Source: CAMLHU01 sp049680185
GTDB taxonomy: Bacteria > Gemmatimonadota > Gemmatimonadetes > Gemmatimonadales > GWC2-71-9
Length of the DNA: 17,231 nucleotides
Assembly: GCA_049680185.1 (NCBI GenBank)
Contig: JBAUHI010000047.1
Coordinates: forward strand, 1 to 17,231
Direction of reading: 5' to 3'
Shown: positions 7,333 to 14,415 of the stretch, piece by piece
Numbering within the stretch: position 1 is the first letter of the stretch
Layout of the letters: the number at the start of each line of letters is the position of its first letter
Program-made: the position numbers and the translations under genes
The notes under the pieces: model-generated
Databases searched by the model: none
Told to the model about the DNA's origin: nothing
What the model saw: only the letters and a program-made list of their open reading frames with translations

Positions 7333-7484
7333 GTAGGGGGTGGCCTGCGGCCACCCCAGGCGAACGGATCGTGGAGGTGACCCGAGCCTTCCCGAACAGG
7401 TCCCTCGGTCGCGATGCTCCCTCGGGAAGGCTTCGATCGACATCAAGGTCCCCGCGCTCGGGTGGCCGCAGGCCACCCGCTACG
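7333..7484. repeat. nested palindromic intergenic element
   Basis: Two perfect 9-bp-stem hairpins flank the element: GGGGTGGCC-TGC-GGCCACCCC at 7337-7357 and CGGGTGGCC-GCA-GGCCACCCG at 7459-7479. Their outer flanks are also inverted relative to each other (GTAG... on the left, ...CTAC on the right). Between them AGCCTTCCCGA (7385-7395) pairs with TCGGGAAGGCT (7422-7432) around a CCCTCGGTCGCGATGCTCC core. The element fills much of the 304-bp spacer between the DinB-like and protease genes. Open frames through it look repeat-derived and were not called. Confidence 0.8.
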
Positions 7485-7598
7485 TCACTCACCCTGCGTC
7501 ACCCATCCTCGTAACCCTCCCGTTCCGACCTCCGTAAGGGCACTATTCACCGAGTTCGCCGGACTGTCGGCGCCGTTCCCGTTCCTTAGAGGCTCACA

Positions 7599-9134
7599 AT
7601 GCGGCCTTCCAACCGCCGCTGGCTCATTTCACTCCTCGTCCTGACCCCCCTCGGCACCGCCGCGGTCCTGGTCCGCGCCCACCGCTCGCCTGCCGGCCCG
7701 TGGCTGGTGGAGCAGGTGATGGAACGCATCGCCACCCAGTCGATCGACACAGCGACGACCAGCAACATCTATGAAAAGACCGCGCGCGGCCTGATCGACC
7801 AGATGGACGACGCGTACGCCGAACTCTACTCGCCCGAACAGCTGCAGGCGTTCCAGCGCGAGACGATCGGCAATCACTATGCCGGGCTCGGGATGAGCGT
7901 GGAGCTGGAAAAGGACTCGATCCTCGTGGGCCGCGTGTTCCAGAACACCCCAGCGGCCACCGCGGGTCTCCAGACAGGTGACCGGATCGTCAAAGTGGAC
8001 GGTGTTGCGGTCACCGGCCTGGGCCTCGACTCGACGACTTCGAAGATCCGTGGGCCCGCCGGAACCCCGGTGACTGTGACGGTGCGCCGCTACGGACCCG
8101 ACGAGATCGACCTGCACGCGATCCGTGCCGAGGTCCATGTGCCGGCGGTGCCGTTCGCATTGATGCTGGATGGCAAGGTCGGCTACATCCCGCTGCAGCG
8201 GTTCAACGAGACCTCCGACAGCGAGGTTGCCGACGCGATCACCAAACTCAAGCGCGACGGCGCCAAGAGCTACATCCTGGACCTGCGTGGCAACGGCGGC
8301 GGCTCGCTCGACCAGGCCATCAAGATCGGCGGGCTCTTCCTCCCCAACGGTGCGCAAGTGGTCACCGTCAAGTACCGAGCCCAGCCCGACGAGGTGGGTA
8401 CGGCCAGCGGGACGCCGATGCTGGCCAAGGAACCCATGATCGTGTTGCTCGACGGTTACACCGCTTCGGCCTCGGAGATCGTCTCCGGCTCGCTGCAGGA
8501 CCATGATCGTGCGCTGGTCGTGGGTGAGCGGTCCTTCGGCAAGGGATTGGTCCAGAGCCTCTTCCCGCTCGACCAGGGCTGGGCAATGAAGTTCACGACC
8601 GGGAAGTGGTATACGCCGAGCGGGCGGAGCATCCAGCGGGCGCGGGCAAAGGACGGGTCGCTTCGCGAGGTGGCGCCGGACACCACCGGTTACCACACCG
8701 ATGCCGGTCGCCCGCTCATGGGTGGCGGCGGGATCACGCCGGACGTCGTGGTGGCGCCCGACACGCTGACCACCGTGGAGAAGACGTTCGCGAGCACCCT
8801 GTCCAAGAAGGGGGCTGCGGTGGCGGTGGCGCTCAATCAGCTCTCGCGGGAGCTGGCCGCTGGCGCGAAGGGGGACTTCACCGTCACTCCGGCGTGGCAC
8901 GACTCGCTCTATGTCCGGATCACCCGTGCCGGAGTGGAGCTGGGGCGGGCGACCTTCGACTCCGCGCAGCGTGTTGCCGACCGGCTGATCGAGCAGCGGG
9001 TCGCCCAGATCGTGGGCGCCGATTCACTCGCCTTCCGGCGTGATCTGCGCTTCGACGCCCAGTTGGAACGGGCGGAGCAGCTGCTGCGGGGTGCCAAGAC
9101 CCAGGTGGCGCTGCTCGCGGAGGCGAAGAAGTAG
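7599..9134 (+). CDS. S41-family C-terminal processing peptidase with PDZ domain
   Basis: A 511-aa serine protease of the CtpA/Prc type, which cleaves near protein C termini in the periplasm. Residues about 8-27 are a signal anchor. An N-terminal helical region is followed by a PDZ domain at about 92-165 (YAGLGMSVELEKD, then AGLQTGDRIVKVDG). The S41 domain covers about 175-385. The Ser-Lys dyad is Ser290 (YTASASEIVSG) and Lys315 (RSFGKGLVQ), 25 residues apart as in the family. The C-terminal part beyond about 385 is variable. AGAGG at 7588-7592 supports ATG 7599. A strong hairpin follows the stop codon. Substrates are unknown. Confidence 0.93.
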   Translation: MRPSNRRWLISLLVLTPLGTAAVLVRAHRSPAGPWLVEQVMERIATQSIDTATTSNIYEKTARGLIDQMDDAYAELYSPEQLQAFQRETIGNHYAGLGMSVELEKDSILVGRVFQNTPAATAGLQTGDRIVKVDGVAVTGLGLDSTTSKIRGPAGTPVTVTVRRYGPDEIDLHAIRAEVHVPAVPFALMLDGKVGYIPLQRFNETSDSEVADAITKLKRDGAKSYILDLRGNGGGSLDQAIKIGGLFLPNGAQVVTVKYRAQPDEVGTASGTPMLAKEPMIVLLDGYTASASEIVSGSLQDHDRALVVGERSFGKGLVQSLFPLDQGWAMKFTTGKWYTPSGRSIQRARAKDGSLREVAPDTTGYHTDAGRPLMGGGGITPDVVVAPDTLTTVEKTFASTLSKKGAAVAVALNQLSRELAAGAKGDFTVTPAWHDSLYVRITRAGVELGRATFDSAQRVADRLIEQRVAQIVGADSLAFRRDLRFDAQLERAEQLLRGAKTQVALLAEAKK

Positions 9135-9164
9135 GCGCGCCAGGCGAGACAAGAGAAAAGAGAC

Positions 9165-9196
9165 AACGCGGTCCCGGCGGCAAGCGGGGTCGCGTT
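9165..9196 (+). terminator. rho-independent terminator of the S41 peptidase gene
   Basis: AACGCGGTCCCG (9165-9176) pairs over 12 bp, including two G-U pairs, with CGGGGTCGCGTT (9185-9196) around an 8-nt loop. TTCTCCTTCTTC follows. It begins 30 nt after the stop codon. Confidence 0.75.
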
Positions 9197-9369
9197 TTCT
9201 CCTTCTTCTCCTCGCCTCTCTCCGTCCAGACAATACACCGTCCAAATTTCCCAGATCTGCGTTTTCTCCTCTTCTCCTCCTCCCCTCGTTCCCCTCACAC
9301 GATACGTAGCCGGCCCGCCACCGGATCTGCGTTGTCTCTTTCCCCTCCTCACCTCATCTCGCCAGACAA

Positions 9370-9401
9370 AACGCAGCCCCGTTCACCACCGGAGCTGCGT
9401 T
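9370..9401 (-). terminator. rho-independent terminator of efp
   Basis: On the minus strand AACGCAGCTCCG pairs with CGGGGCTGCGTT over 12 bp with a single T-G wobble and an 8-nt loop. The sequence then continues into TTGTCTGG. In the plus orientation the same site has a mismatch, so it fits efp better. It lies about 37 nt beyond the efp stop. Confidence 0.75.
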
Positions 9402-9438
9402 GTCTCCTCTTCTCCTCATCCCCTCTTCTTCTCGGCCT

Positions 9439-9996
9439 CTACTTGGCCCGGTCGAGGTACTGCCCCGTCGCCGGGTCGACCCGCACTTTTTCGCCGTTGG
9501 TGATGAACTCGGGCACCTGGACCGTCACACCATTGGAGAGCACCGCCGGCTTGGTGCTGGCGGTCTTGGTCGCGGTCTTCATCACGGGCGTGGTGTCGAC
9601 GACCTCGAGCTCCATCACCTTCGGGAGTCGGATCCCGATCGGACGTCCATCGAGCCATTCGGCCTGGATCCGCACTTCGGGCTGGAGCCACTGCTTGAGG
9701 TCGCCGGTGGTGTCGTCATCGAGCATGAACTGGTCGTAGGTCTGGCCGTCCATCACATGGGTGCCCTGACCGTCCTGGTAGAGCACCTGCATCTCCTTCG
9801 TCTCCAGCCGCGCTTCGTCCACGAAGTCGCTTGCGTTGATGCGCTGGTCGAAGGTGTTGCCGCTGATCAGGTGGCGGAACCGCACCTGCACGAATGCGCG
9901 GAGGTTGCCCGGGGTCCGGTGCTGGAAATCCATCACCCGGCAGGGCTGCCCCTCCCACATGATGACATGGCCCTTGCGGATGTCGGTCGCCTTCAT
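9439..9996 (-). CDS. translation elongation factor P
   Basis: At 185 aa this is normal length for EF-P, which binds ribosomes stalled at polyproline and promotes peptide bond formation. Three domains are visible: an N-terminal KOW-like domain (about 1-62), an OB domain (about 66-127) and a C-terminal OB domain (about 130-185) ending PEFITNGEKVRVDPATGQY, the EF-P signature region. The tip loop reads RTPGNLRAF. Asn31 sits where E. coli has the beta-lysylated Lys34 and other bacteria have rhamnosylated Arg, so neither modification is expected at that position. GGGGAG upstream of ATG 9996 may be its ribosome-binding site. It has its own promoter and terminator. Confidence 0.95.
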   Translation of the reverse strand: MKATDIRKGHVIMWEGQPCRVMDFQHRTPGNLRAFVQVRFRHLISGNTFDQRINASDFVDEARLETKEMQVLYQDGQGTHVMDGQTYDQFMLDDDTTGDLKQWLQPEVRIQAEWLDGRPIGIRLPKVMELEVVDTTPVMKTATKTASTKPAVLSNGVTVQVPEFITNGEKVRVDPATGQYLDRAK

Positions 9997-10055
9997 CGTC
10001 CATACTCCCCAGTGGTCGCGTTGGGGCTTCGGCGCCCCGGTGCTGCAAGCCCCAC

Positions 10056-10084
10056 AATATAGGGGTGCGGACTATACGCGGAAA
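10056..10084 (-). promoter_or_regulatory. putative efp promoter
   Basis: On the minus strand TTTCCG (10084-10079), 17 bp and TATATT (10061-10056) give a leader of about 53 nt before ATG 9996. The hexamers resemble those of the tRNA promoter at 5044-5072. Confidence 0.6.
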
Positions 10085-10094
10085 GCATTGGGGG

Positions 10095-10613
10095 CTAGAA
10101 CAGACGGAAGTTGAGCCCCGCCGTCAGGGCGAGCGGATTGGGTCCGGTGAGGATGGTCCAGCGCATTTCGAAGTAGGGGCGGGCCAGGAGTGTGCCGCTG
10201 GGACGGGTGCTGGTGATACCGACGACGACCTCGGGCCCGATGCGGGTGTCGTTCGGTGTGGTGCCGTTGCCGCCGCTCCGCACGATGGCGGTGCCGACCC
10301 CGAAGTAGTTCCCCGCACCCTGCGCCTTGAACGGCGCCACGAGGTCGAGGTCGAGCTGGCCGTACGTCAGCCCATTCTTGAAGTAGAGATCGCCACTGGG
10401 GGCCAAGTCCATCTTGGCGGTGAGTGGGAGGCGCAGCTGCATCCCGACGCCGGGAGCCTTACCCGTGAGGTCGTACGACGCGTGCACACCGATCATCACT
10501 GCGCCGGTGGGCGCGTAGGTCTGCTGTTGGGCCGCAAGGGTCGCTGTGGACGCGATCAAGGTGATCAGCGAGAGCAGCGGTATCGATATCGCACGTGTCC
10601 GGGCTTGCCGCAC
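10095..10613 (-). CDS. outer-membrane beta-barrel-like protein of unknown function
   Basis: A 172-aa protein from GTG 10613, with AGAGG 6-7 nt upstream on the minus strand. A signal peptide of about 28 residues ends at ATLAA-QQQ. The mature part alternates short hydrophobic strands and turns, with Gly, Tyr and Thr enriched (GVHASYDLTG, LDLDLVAPF, PYFEMRWTI). It ends LNFRLF with a terminal Phe, the usual BAM-recognition signal of outer-membrane barrels. Its size suits an eight-strand barrel. It follows the charged-repeat gene on the same strand, but a strong terminator separates them. No named family was recognised. Confidence 0.8.
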   Translation of the reverse strand: MRQARTRAISIPLLSLITLIASTATLAAQQQTYAPTGAVMIGVHASYDLTGKAPGVGMQLRLPLTAKMDLAPSGDLYFKNGLTYGQLDLDLVAPFKAQGAGNYFGVGTAIVRSGGNGTTPNDTRIGPEVVVGITSTRPSGTLLARPYFEMRWTILTGPNPLALTAGLNFRLF

Positions 10614-10664
10614 TTACGCCTCTGGGGTCAGGTCTTCCGAATGTAACCGGTGCCACTCAAAGAA

Positions 10665-10688
10665 GAGGAGCGCCTTTCGGCGCTCCTC
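10665..10688 (-). terminator. rho-independent terminator of the charged-repeat gene
   Basis: On the minus strand a perfect 10-bp stem GAGGAGCGCC / GGCGCTCCTC with a GAAA tetraloop is followed by TTCTTTGAG. It begins 17 nt after the stop at 10705. This is the clearest terminator in the window. Confidence 0.9.
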
Positions 10689-10704
10689 GTGGTCTCGATC
10701 GGCT

Positions 10705-11166
10705 TTAGTTGCCGCCGCTGGGCGGTGCTGGCGGAGTGGCGGCCTTCTTGTCCTGGCGTCGATCCTTGCGGTCGGCGTGGAGGTCGCGACGGTCGGCCCG
10801 CTTGTCCTTCTGGTCCGCCCGCATGTCCTTCTTGTCAACGTGCGAATCCCGCTTGTCGGCGCGCAGGTCCCGCTTGTCAGACCGGACCTGGCCGGCCGAC
10901 GCGCCGTTGGCCTTGTCGCTCTTCAGGTCGGCCCGGTCCTGGTTCGTGGACCGCTGGTCCTTCCCCACGGCCCGCCGGTCCTGCCGAGTGTCTCGGCGAT
11001 CGCTCCGGAGGTCGCGCCGGTCATGGTGGACATCCTTGGTGTCCTGATGGACGGCCCCGGCGGGGGCGGGGGTCGCTGCGGGGGCGGGGGTCGCCTGGGC
11101 CGCGGCCGCCATCGTGATGCCGGCGCTCACGGCCAATGCCAGGCCGAGTTCTCGGATGCCACGCAT
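10705..11166 (-). CDS. secreted protein of charged 7-residue repeats, unknown function
   Basis: ATG 11166 is supported by GAGGAG 7 nt upstream. A longer form would start at the TTG codon lying on that same site, so the 153-aa form was chosen. Residues 1-24 form a signal peptide (cleavage near AAAA-QA), followed by an Ala-Pro linker (25-37). Residues 45-141 consist of about 13 seven-residue repeats of pattern D-x-R-x-D-(R/K)-(R/K), for example DLRSDRR, DTRQDRR, DLRADKR and DKRADRR. They fall in blocks of six and seven split by NGASAG. The end is Pro-rich (AATPPAPPSGGN). The repeats predict an extended highly charged helix in the periplasm or outside the cell. No homologous family was recognised, and binding of polyanions, metals or other envelope parts is only a guess. 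Confidence 0.8.
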   Translation of the reverse strand: MRGIRELGLALAVSAGITMAAAAQATPAPAATPAPAGAVHQDTKDVHHDRRDLRSDRRDTRQDRRAVGKDQRSTNQDRADLKSDKANGASAGQVRSDKRDLRADKRDSHVDKKDMRADQKDKRADRRDLHADRKDRRQDKKAATPPAPPSGGN

Positions 11167-11337
11167 ATGGGGTCTCCTCAAGGGTGGTAGGTCGGGTCGC
11201 GCCTGCAGGCATGGGGACGACGGGCTGGCTGGGAAGTTAAGCTGGGCCTCCCGAGGTCGGGCGCGTCGGGTATCTTGTGATGTGGATCACCAACGGCCGA
11301 TGGTCCGGCCACCCCCGCTCGACCCGATATCAGCCAG

Positions 11338-12762
11338 ATGAGCCAACGGAAACCCGTCCACGGATTCCCGGCACCCGGTCCTACCTGGTGGCCGTTCTCG
11401 CTGGTGTTCACCCCCGGGCATCCTGGGCTGTCCGGGGTGCGCCGGATGTGGAGTGCGGCGCTCGTCGTCGCGGTCGCGTTGGCGATCTTCGAGGCGGTGG
11501 TAGACCTGAGCGCCATCCCGGTCTCCATTGGCGGCATCGGATTCAGCGTGTCGATCTATCCGCCGCTGGTGCTCACGGTGCTGCTGGCGCTCTGGGTCGG
11601 GCCGGTGTGGGGCGCCATCCCCGCGTGGGCGGCGACGTTCGCAAGCGGCCTCGTCGCCGGGATGACGGTCCCGGTCGCGGCCCTCTTTGCCACCGCGACG
11701 CCGCTCGAGGTGATGATCCTCTGGGGGTCGTTCGTCATTCTCGACCTGCCGCCGGACCTGCCCCGCTGGCGACACCTCGTCGCCTATTTCGGCGTCGCGA
11801 TCGTGGCCGCGACGGCGTCATCGCTGGCGGGACTCCTTTACATCGATTCGCGTCACCTCGACCTGATCGCCAGCCAGCGGATCTGGGAAGGATGGGTCAT
11901 CGGCGATGTCCTCCAGCTGATGCTCATCGGCGCCCCGATCCTTCACTGGCTCGGCCCCCGCGCCCGCACCTGGATCGGCCGCCACTTTGACACTCCTCCA
12001 AGATTTGCGGTGAGCTTCACCCGCAGCGTGGCTCTCTCGGCAGCGGTGATCGCCGTGCTCGTGCTGGTGGTGTTCCAAGGCGTCTGGCGGGTGGCGCTCT
12101 CGCTCGACATCCCGCCGGAGTCGCGCACCGTCGCCGGGGAGCTCCTGTTGCCGCGGCTTCGGGAGATGGGGCTCTTCGTGGGGCTCCTCGTCGCGGTGAC
12201 CTTTGCGACCACCACCGCGTTCGCGGCCGCCCTGGCGCGGCTGGGGGAGCGGGAGCGCGGCGTGAGTCAGCGCGATCCGCTGACCGGCGCCCTCAACCGT
12301 CGCTCGTTCGGTCCGCACTTTCAGCGCGAGGCCGAGCGCAGCCAACGGTTGGGAAAGGGCATCTCGCTCCTCTTCCTCGATGTGGACCACTTCAAGACAC
12401 TGAACGACACCTGGGGCCACGATGTGGGCGACCAGGTCCTGCGGCAGCTCGCGAATCGTGTCCAGGCCTCCATCCGCGAGCACGACCTGCTCTTCCGCTG
12501 GGGGGGTGAGGAGTTCGTGGTCCTGCTGCCCCACACCCCGGAATCCGATGCCGCGCTCCTGGCGGATCGTATGCGCGCAGCGATCGCGGCCGAGCCGCTG
12601 GTGCGGGAACTGGTGGCCGAGCCGCTCTATGTGACCGTGAGCGTCGGGGTCACCGGCGCCGAAGCACGCCCGGTCGATGTCGACCTTCTGTTGGCCCGCG
12701 CCGACCGCGCGCTCTATCGCGCCAAGAGTGATGGCAGGGATCGGGTGGTGGTGGGGGAGTGA
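11338..12762 (+). CDS. membrane diguanylate cyclase (GGDEF)
   Basis: A 474-aa protein that should make cyclic di-GMP from two GTP. About seven or eight hydrophobic segments occupy residues 37-300, with an exposed stretch at about 250-275, forming an integral membrane sensor of unknown ligand. The GGDEF domain covers about 308-472: RDPLTGALNRR opening, metal residues in FLDVDHFK (Asp348, Asp350), NDTWGHDVGD, and the active-site motif GGEEF at 389-393. The inhibitory I-site RxxD is intact (Arg380-Asp383) at the same spacing as in PleD, so product feedback is expected. No EAL domain is present. No good ribosome-binding site precedes ATG 11338. It faces the PAS gene across a heptamer array. Confidence 0.92.
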   Translation: MSQRKPVHGFPAPGPTWWPFSLVFTPGHPGLSGVRRMWSAALVVAVALAIFEAVVDLSAIPVSIGGIGFSVSIYPPLVLTVLLALWVGPVWGAIPAWAATFASGLVAGMTVPVAALFATATPLEVMILWGSFVILDLPPDLPRWRHLVAYFGVAIVAATASSLAGLLYIDSRHLDLIASQRIWEGWVIGDVLQLMLIGAPILHWLGPRARTWIGRHFDTPPRFAVSFTRSVALSAAVIAVLVLVVFQGVWRVALSLDIPPESRTVAGELLLPRLREMGLFVGLLVAVTFATTTAFAAALARLGERERGVSQRDPLTGALNRRSFGPHFQREAERSQRLGKGISLLFLDVDHFKTLNDTWGHDVGDQVLRQLANRVQASIREHDLLFRWGGEEFVVLLPHTPESDAALLADRMRAAIAAEPLVRELVAEPLYVTVSVGVTGAEARPVDVDLLLARADRALYRAKSDGRDRVVVGE

Positions 12763-12770
12763 GGGTTAAG

Positions 12771-12893
12771 AAGTGAAAAGTGAAAAGTGAAAAGTGAAAA
12801 GTAAAGAGTGAAAAGGAGGAATCTGACTCTCCACTCTTCACTTCTCACAATTCACTCGTCCCTCTTCACTTTTCACTCTTGACTCTTCACTTC
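12771..12893. repeat. bipartite inverted heptamer array between convergent genes
   Basis: The left half is AAGTGAA x4, then AAGTAAA and GAGTGAA (12771-12812), in perfect 7-bp phase. The right half is ten heptamers of TCACTNT type from 12824 to 12893 (TGACTCT, CCACTCT, TCACTTC, TCACAAT and so on), the inverted sequence. The two halves can form a stem of several tens of bases. The last unit overlaps the stop codon of the PAS gene. The array may serve as a bidirectional transcription end. Confidence 0.9.
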
Positions 12894-13374
12894 ACCTGGC
12901 ACTCGCCCCTTCGCCCGCGAATCGGGGTGTGAGCGTCACCGCCCACTCTTCGCTGCCGCGAATGGGGCGGACGTGGGCGGTAACGGGGACCTGGTCGCCA
13001 TCCTTGGCGCGCAGGGCGGATTCTCCGTGGAAGGTGCGACCTTCGCGCAGGAACGTCACGAGGCGCACCTCGTGGTCCCGGTCGCCCCAGAGGCCGAGCA
13101 CGGGAGCGAGGGCAAGCAGTTCGGCACGATCCTCGTAGCCGAGTAGCTGGGCCAGAGCGTCGTTGCCTCCCGCCAGCCTTCCATCGCTCGAAAGCCGCGC
13201 CGTGGCCACCGGAAGCTCTTCGAGCCAGGCGCGGTAGCGTTCTTCCGAGGCCCGGAGTGCGGCCTCCACCCGCTGCCGTTCGTGGGCGGCCTGTCGGAGG
13301 TCGGCGACCTGCTTGCGCAGGGCCACGACTTCCTGGATCAATTCGTTGCGCGTACGCTGATGATCGGTCGGCAT
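12892..13374 (-). CDS. stand-alone coiled-coil/PAS sensor-domain protein
   Basis: A 160-aa protein from ATG 13374. Residues about 8-48 are a Leu/Ala/Glu/Arg coiled coil. Residues about 45-150 are a PAS domain (ASEERYRAWLEELPVATARL, then GGNDALAQLLGYEDRAELL, and later FHGESALRAKDGDQVPVTAH). The coiled coil plus PAS resembles the start of many sensor histidine kinases, but the frame stops right after PAS and no kinase, GGDEF or other output domain follows. It may be a real short signalling protein or the 5' remnant of a larger sensor. Longer in-frame extensions to 13632 have no domain content and overlap the cytochrome gene. It is divergent from the cytochrome gene. Confidence 0.75.
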   Translation of the reverse strand: MPTDHQRTRNELIQEVVALRKQVADLRQAAHERQRVEAALRASEERYRAWLEELPVATARLSSDGRLAGGNDALAQLLGYEDRAELLALAPVLGLWGDRDHEVRLVTFLREGRTFHGESALRAKDGDQVPVTAHVRPIRGSEEWAVTLTPRFAGEGASAR

Positions 13375-13526
13375 TTGGGGTCCGTTTCGATATTGGATGC
13401 CGCATCGCGATCGATTTGCACAGCGTTGCAGCCGCGGAACATCCAGGAGCCAGACGACGCCGGCGCAATTCGGGCCCCCCGCTCCCGGTGCTGGACGTCT
13501 GACCGCCCTGCCTGCACCTTCCCCTG

Positions 13527-14387
13527 ATGGGATCCCACCGCTTGACCCTGCAGCTCCTCGCAAGAACGGTCCTCTGCTCCGGTCCGCTCGTAGTTGCCGT
13601 GATGCTTGGCGCTTGCGGCCCTGCAACGCCACGGCCGACCAGCGCGCTCGGCGTGGCCGCCATGGATACCGTCATTCCTGCGGGGCCCCTCGGCGCCTCG
13701 GTCCGGCGCGGCAGGGCGCTGATGCTCGCCACACGGGACAGCCTCCCGACCCATGTCGGCAACAATTTACGGTGCGTGAGCTGTCACCTGGATGAAGGGC
13801 GGCGCCCGCAAGGAACATGGGTAGGAGTGTACGCGCACTATCCCCAGTACCGCAGCCGGAGCGCCAGCGTCCAGACCATCGAGGCGCGGGTCAACGACTG
13901 CTTCGAGCGCTCGCTGAACGGCACCGCACTGCCGTCCGATGGCCGCGACATGACCGACATCGTGACCTATCTCTGGTGGCTTTCCCGCGGAACGGTGGTC
14001 GGACCGCCGGCCGCGAAGGGCGTCGACCGATTCGCCGGATCGAGCCCTGACACGCTCCGGGGCCGCGCGCTGTTCGTGCAGGCCTGCACCGTCTGCCACG
14101 GGGACGGGGGTCAAGGGACCGCAGTGGCGACTCCGCTCTGGGGCGATGGTTCCTTCAGTAACGGTGCCGGGATGGCACGACCGCGGACGGCGGCGGCGTT
14201 CATCCAGGCCAACATGCCATTCAACGCGCCGGGTACGCTCTCCGACCAGCAGGCACTCGACGTCGCGACCTACATCTCAGAGCAGCGGCGCCCCGACCTC
14301 CCGCAGAAGCTCGACGACTGGCCTTTGGGTGACGCGCCCGTCGACCTGCCCTACCAGACGCGCGCCGGCCAGCGCGTACCCAAGTGA
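13527..14387 (+). CDS. diheme cytochrome c, TsdA-type thiosulfate dehydrogenase / tetrathionate reductase
   Basis: A 286-aa exported diheme cytochrome. Residues 1-30 are a signal peptide ending in a lipobox-like LGAC, so Cys30 may be lipidated and the protein membrane-anchored. Heme 1 binds at CVSCH (83-87), and the following PQYRSRSASVQTIEARVNDC segment matches the SoxA-like domain of TsdA. Cys125 is in position to be the axial Cys ligand known from TsdA. Heme 2 binds at CTVCH (187-191), with Met230 (ANMPF) as probable axial ligand. TsdA enzymes interconvert thiosulfate and tetrathionate, and the favoured direction cannot be read here. ATG 13527 gives a complete signal peptide, although no ribosome-binding site is clear. 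A Tat-exported DsrE-like gene follows after 28 bp, probably in one operon. Confidence 0.88.
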   Translation: MGSHRLTLQLLARTVLCSGPLVVAVMLGACGPATPRPTSALGVAAMDTVIPAGPLGASVRRGRALMLATRDSLPTHVGNNLRCVSCHLDEGRRPQGTWVGVYAHYPQYRSRSASVQTIEARVNDCFERSLNGTALPSDGRDMTDIVTYLWWLSRGTVVGPPAAKGVDRFAGSSPDTLRGRALFVQACTVCHGDGGQGTAVATPLWGDGSFSNGAGMARPRTAAAFIQANMPFNAPGTLSDQQALDVATYISEQRRPDLPQKLDDWPLGDAPVDLPYQTRAGQRVPK

Positions 14388-14415
14388 ACCACCCTTCCCC
14401 CTTCAGGAGGTACCG

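Larger units (their letters stand above)
9141..9437. repeat. tandem ~68-bp units with hairpins and pyrimidine tracts
   Basis: A segment of the form (C/G)(T/G)GCGTT-TCTCCTCTTCTCCTC recurs with its GCGTT near 9192, 9258, 9328 and 9397, about 66-70 bp apart. Each copy has a purine-poor tail on the plus strand. An inverted copy (GGCGAGACAAGAGAAAAGAG) lies at about 9143-9162, right after the protease stop. The first and last units fold into clear terminators, and the middle ones are degenerate versions. The array fills the whole spacer between the convergent protease and efp genes, which holds no gene. Confidence 0.75.

Noticed and set aside
7629..8900. 423-aa minus-strand open frame opposite the S41 peptidase
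   Set aside because: It is the antisense shadow of a clear protease gene. Its translation is Arg/His/Gly-rich without motifs, as expected in high-GC DNA.
10023..10053. 7-bp inverted repeat GGGGCTT/AAGCCCC in the efp leader as a possible riboswitch
   Set aside because: The predicted transcript start falls inside one arm, so the full stem would not be in the mRNA.
12887..13765. 292-aa minus-strand frame overlapping the PAS gene
   Set aside because: It is in a different frame from the PAS domain, overlaps the cytochrome gene start, and has an Arg/Pro-rich translation without motifs.
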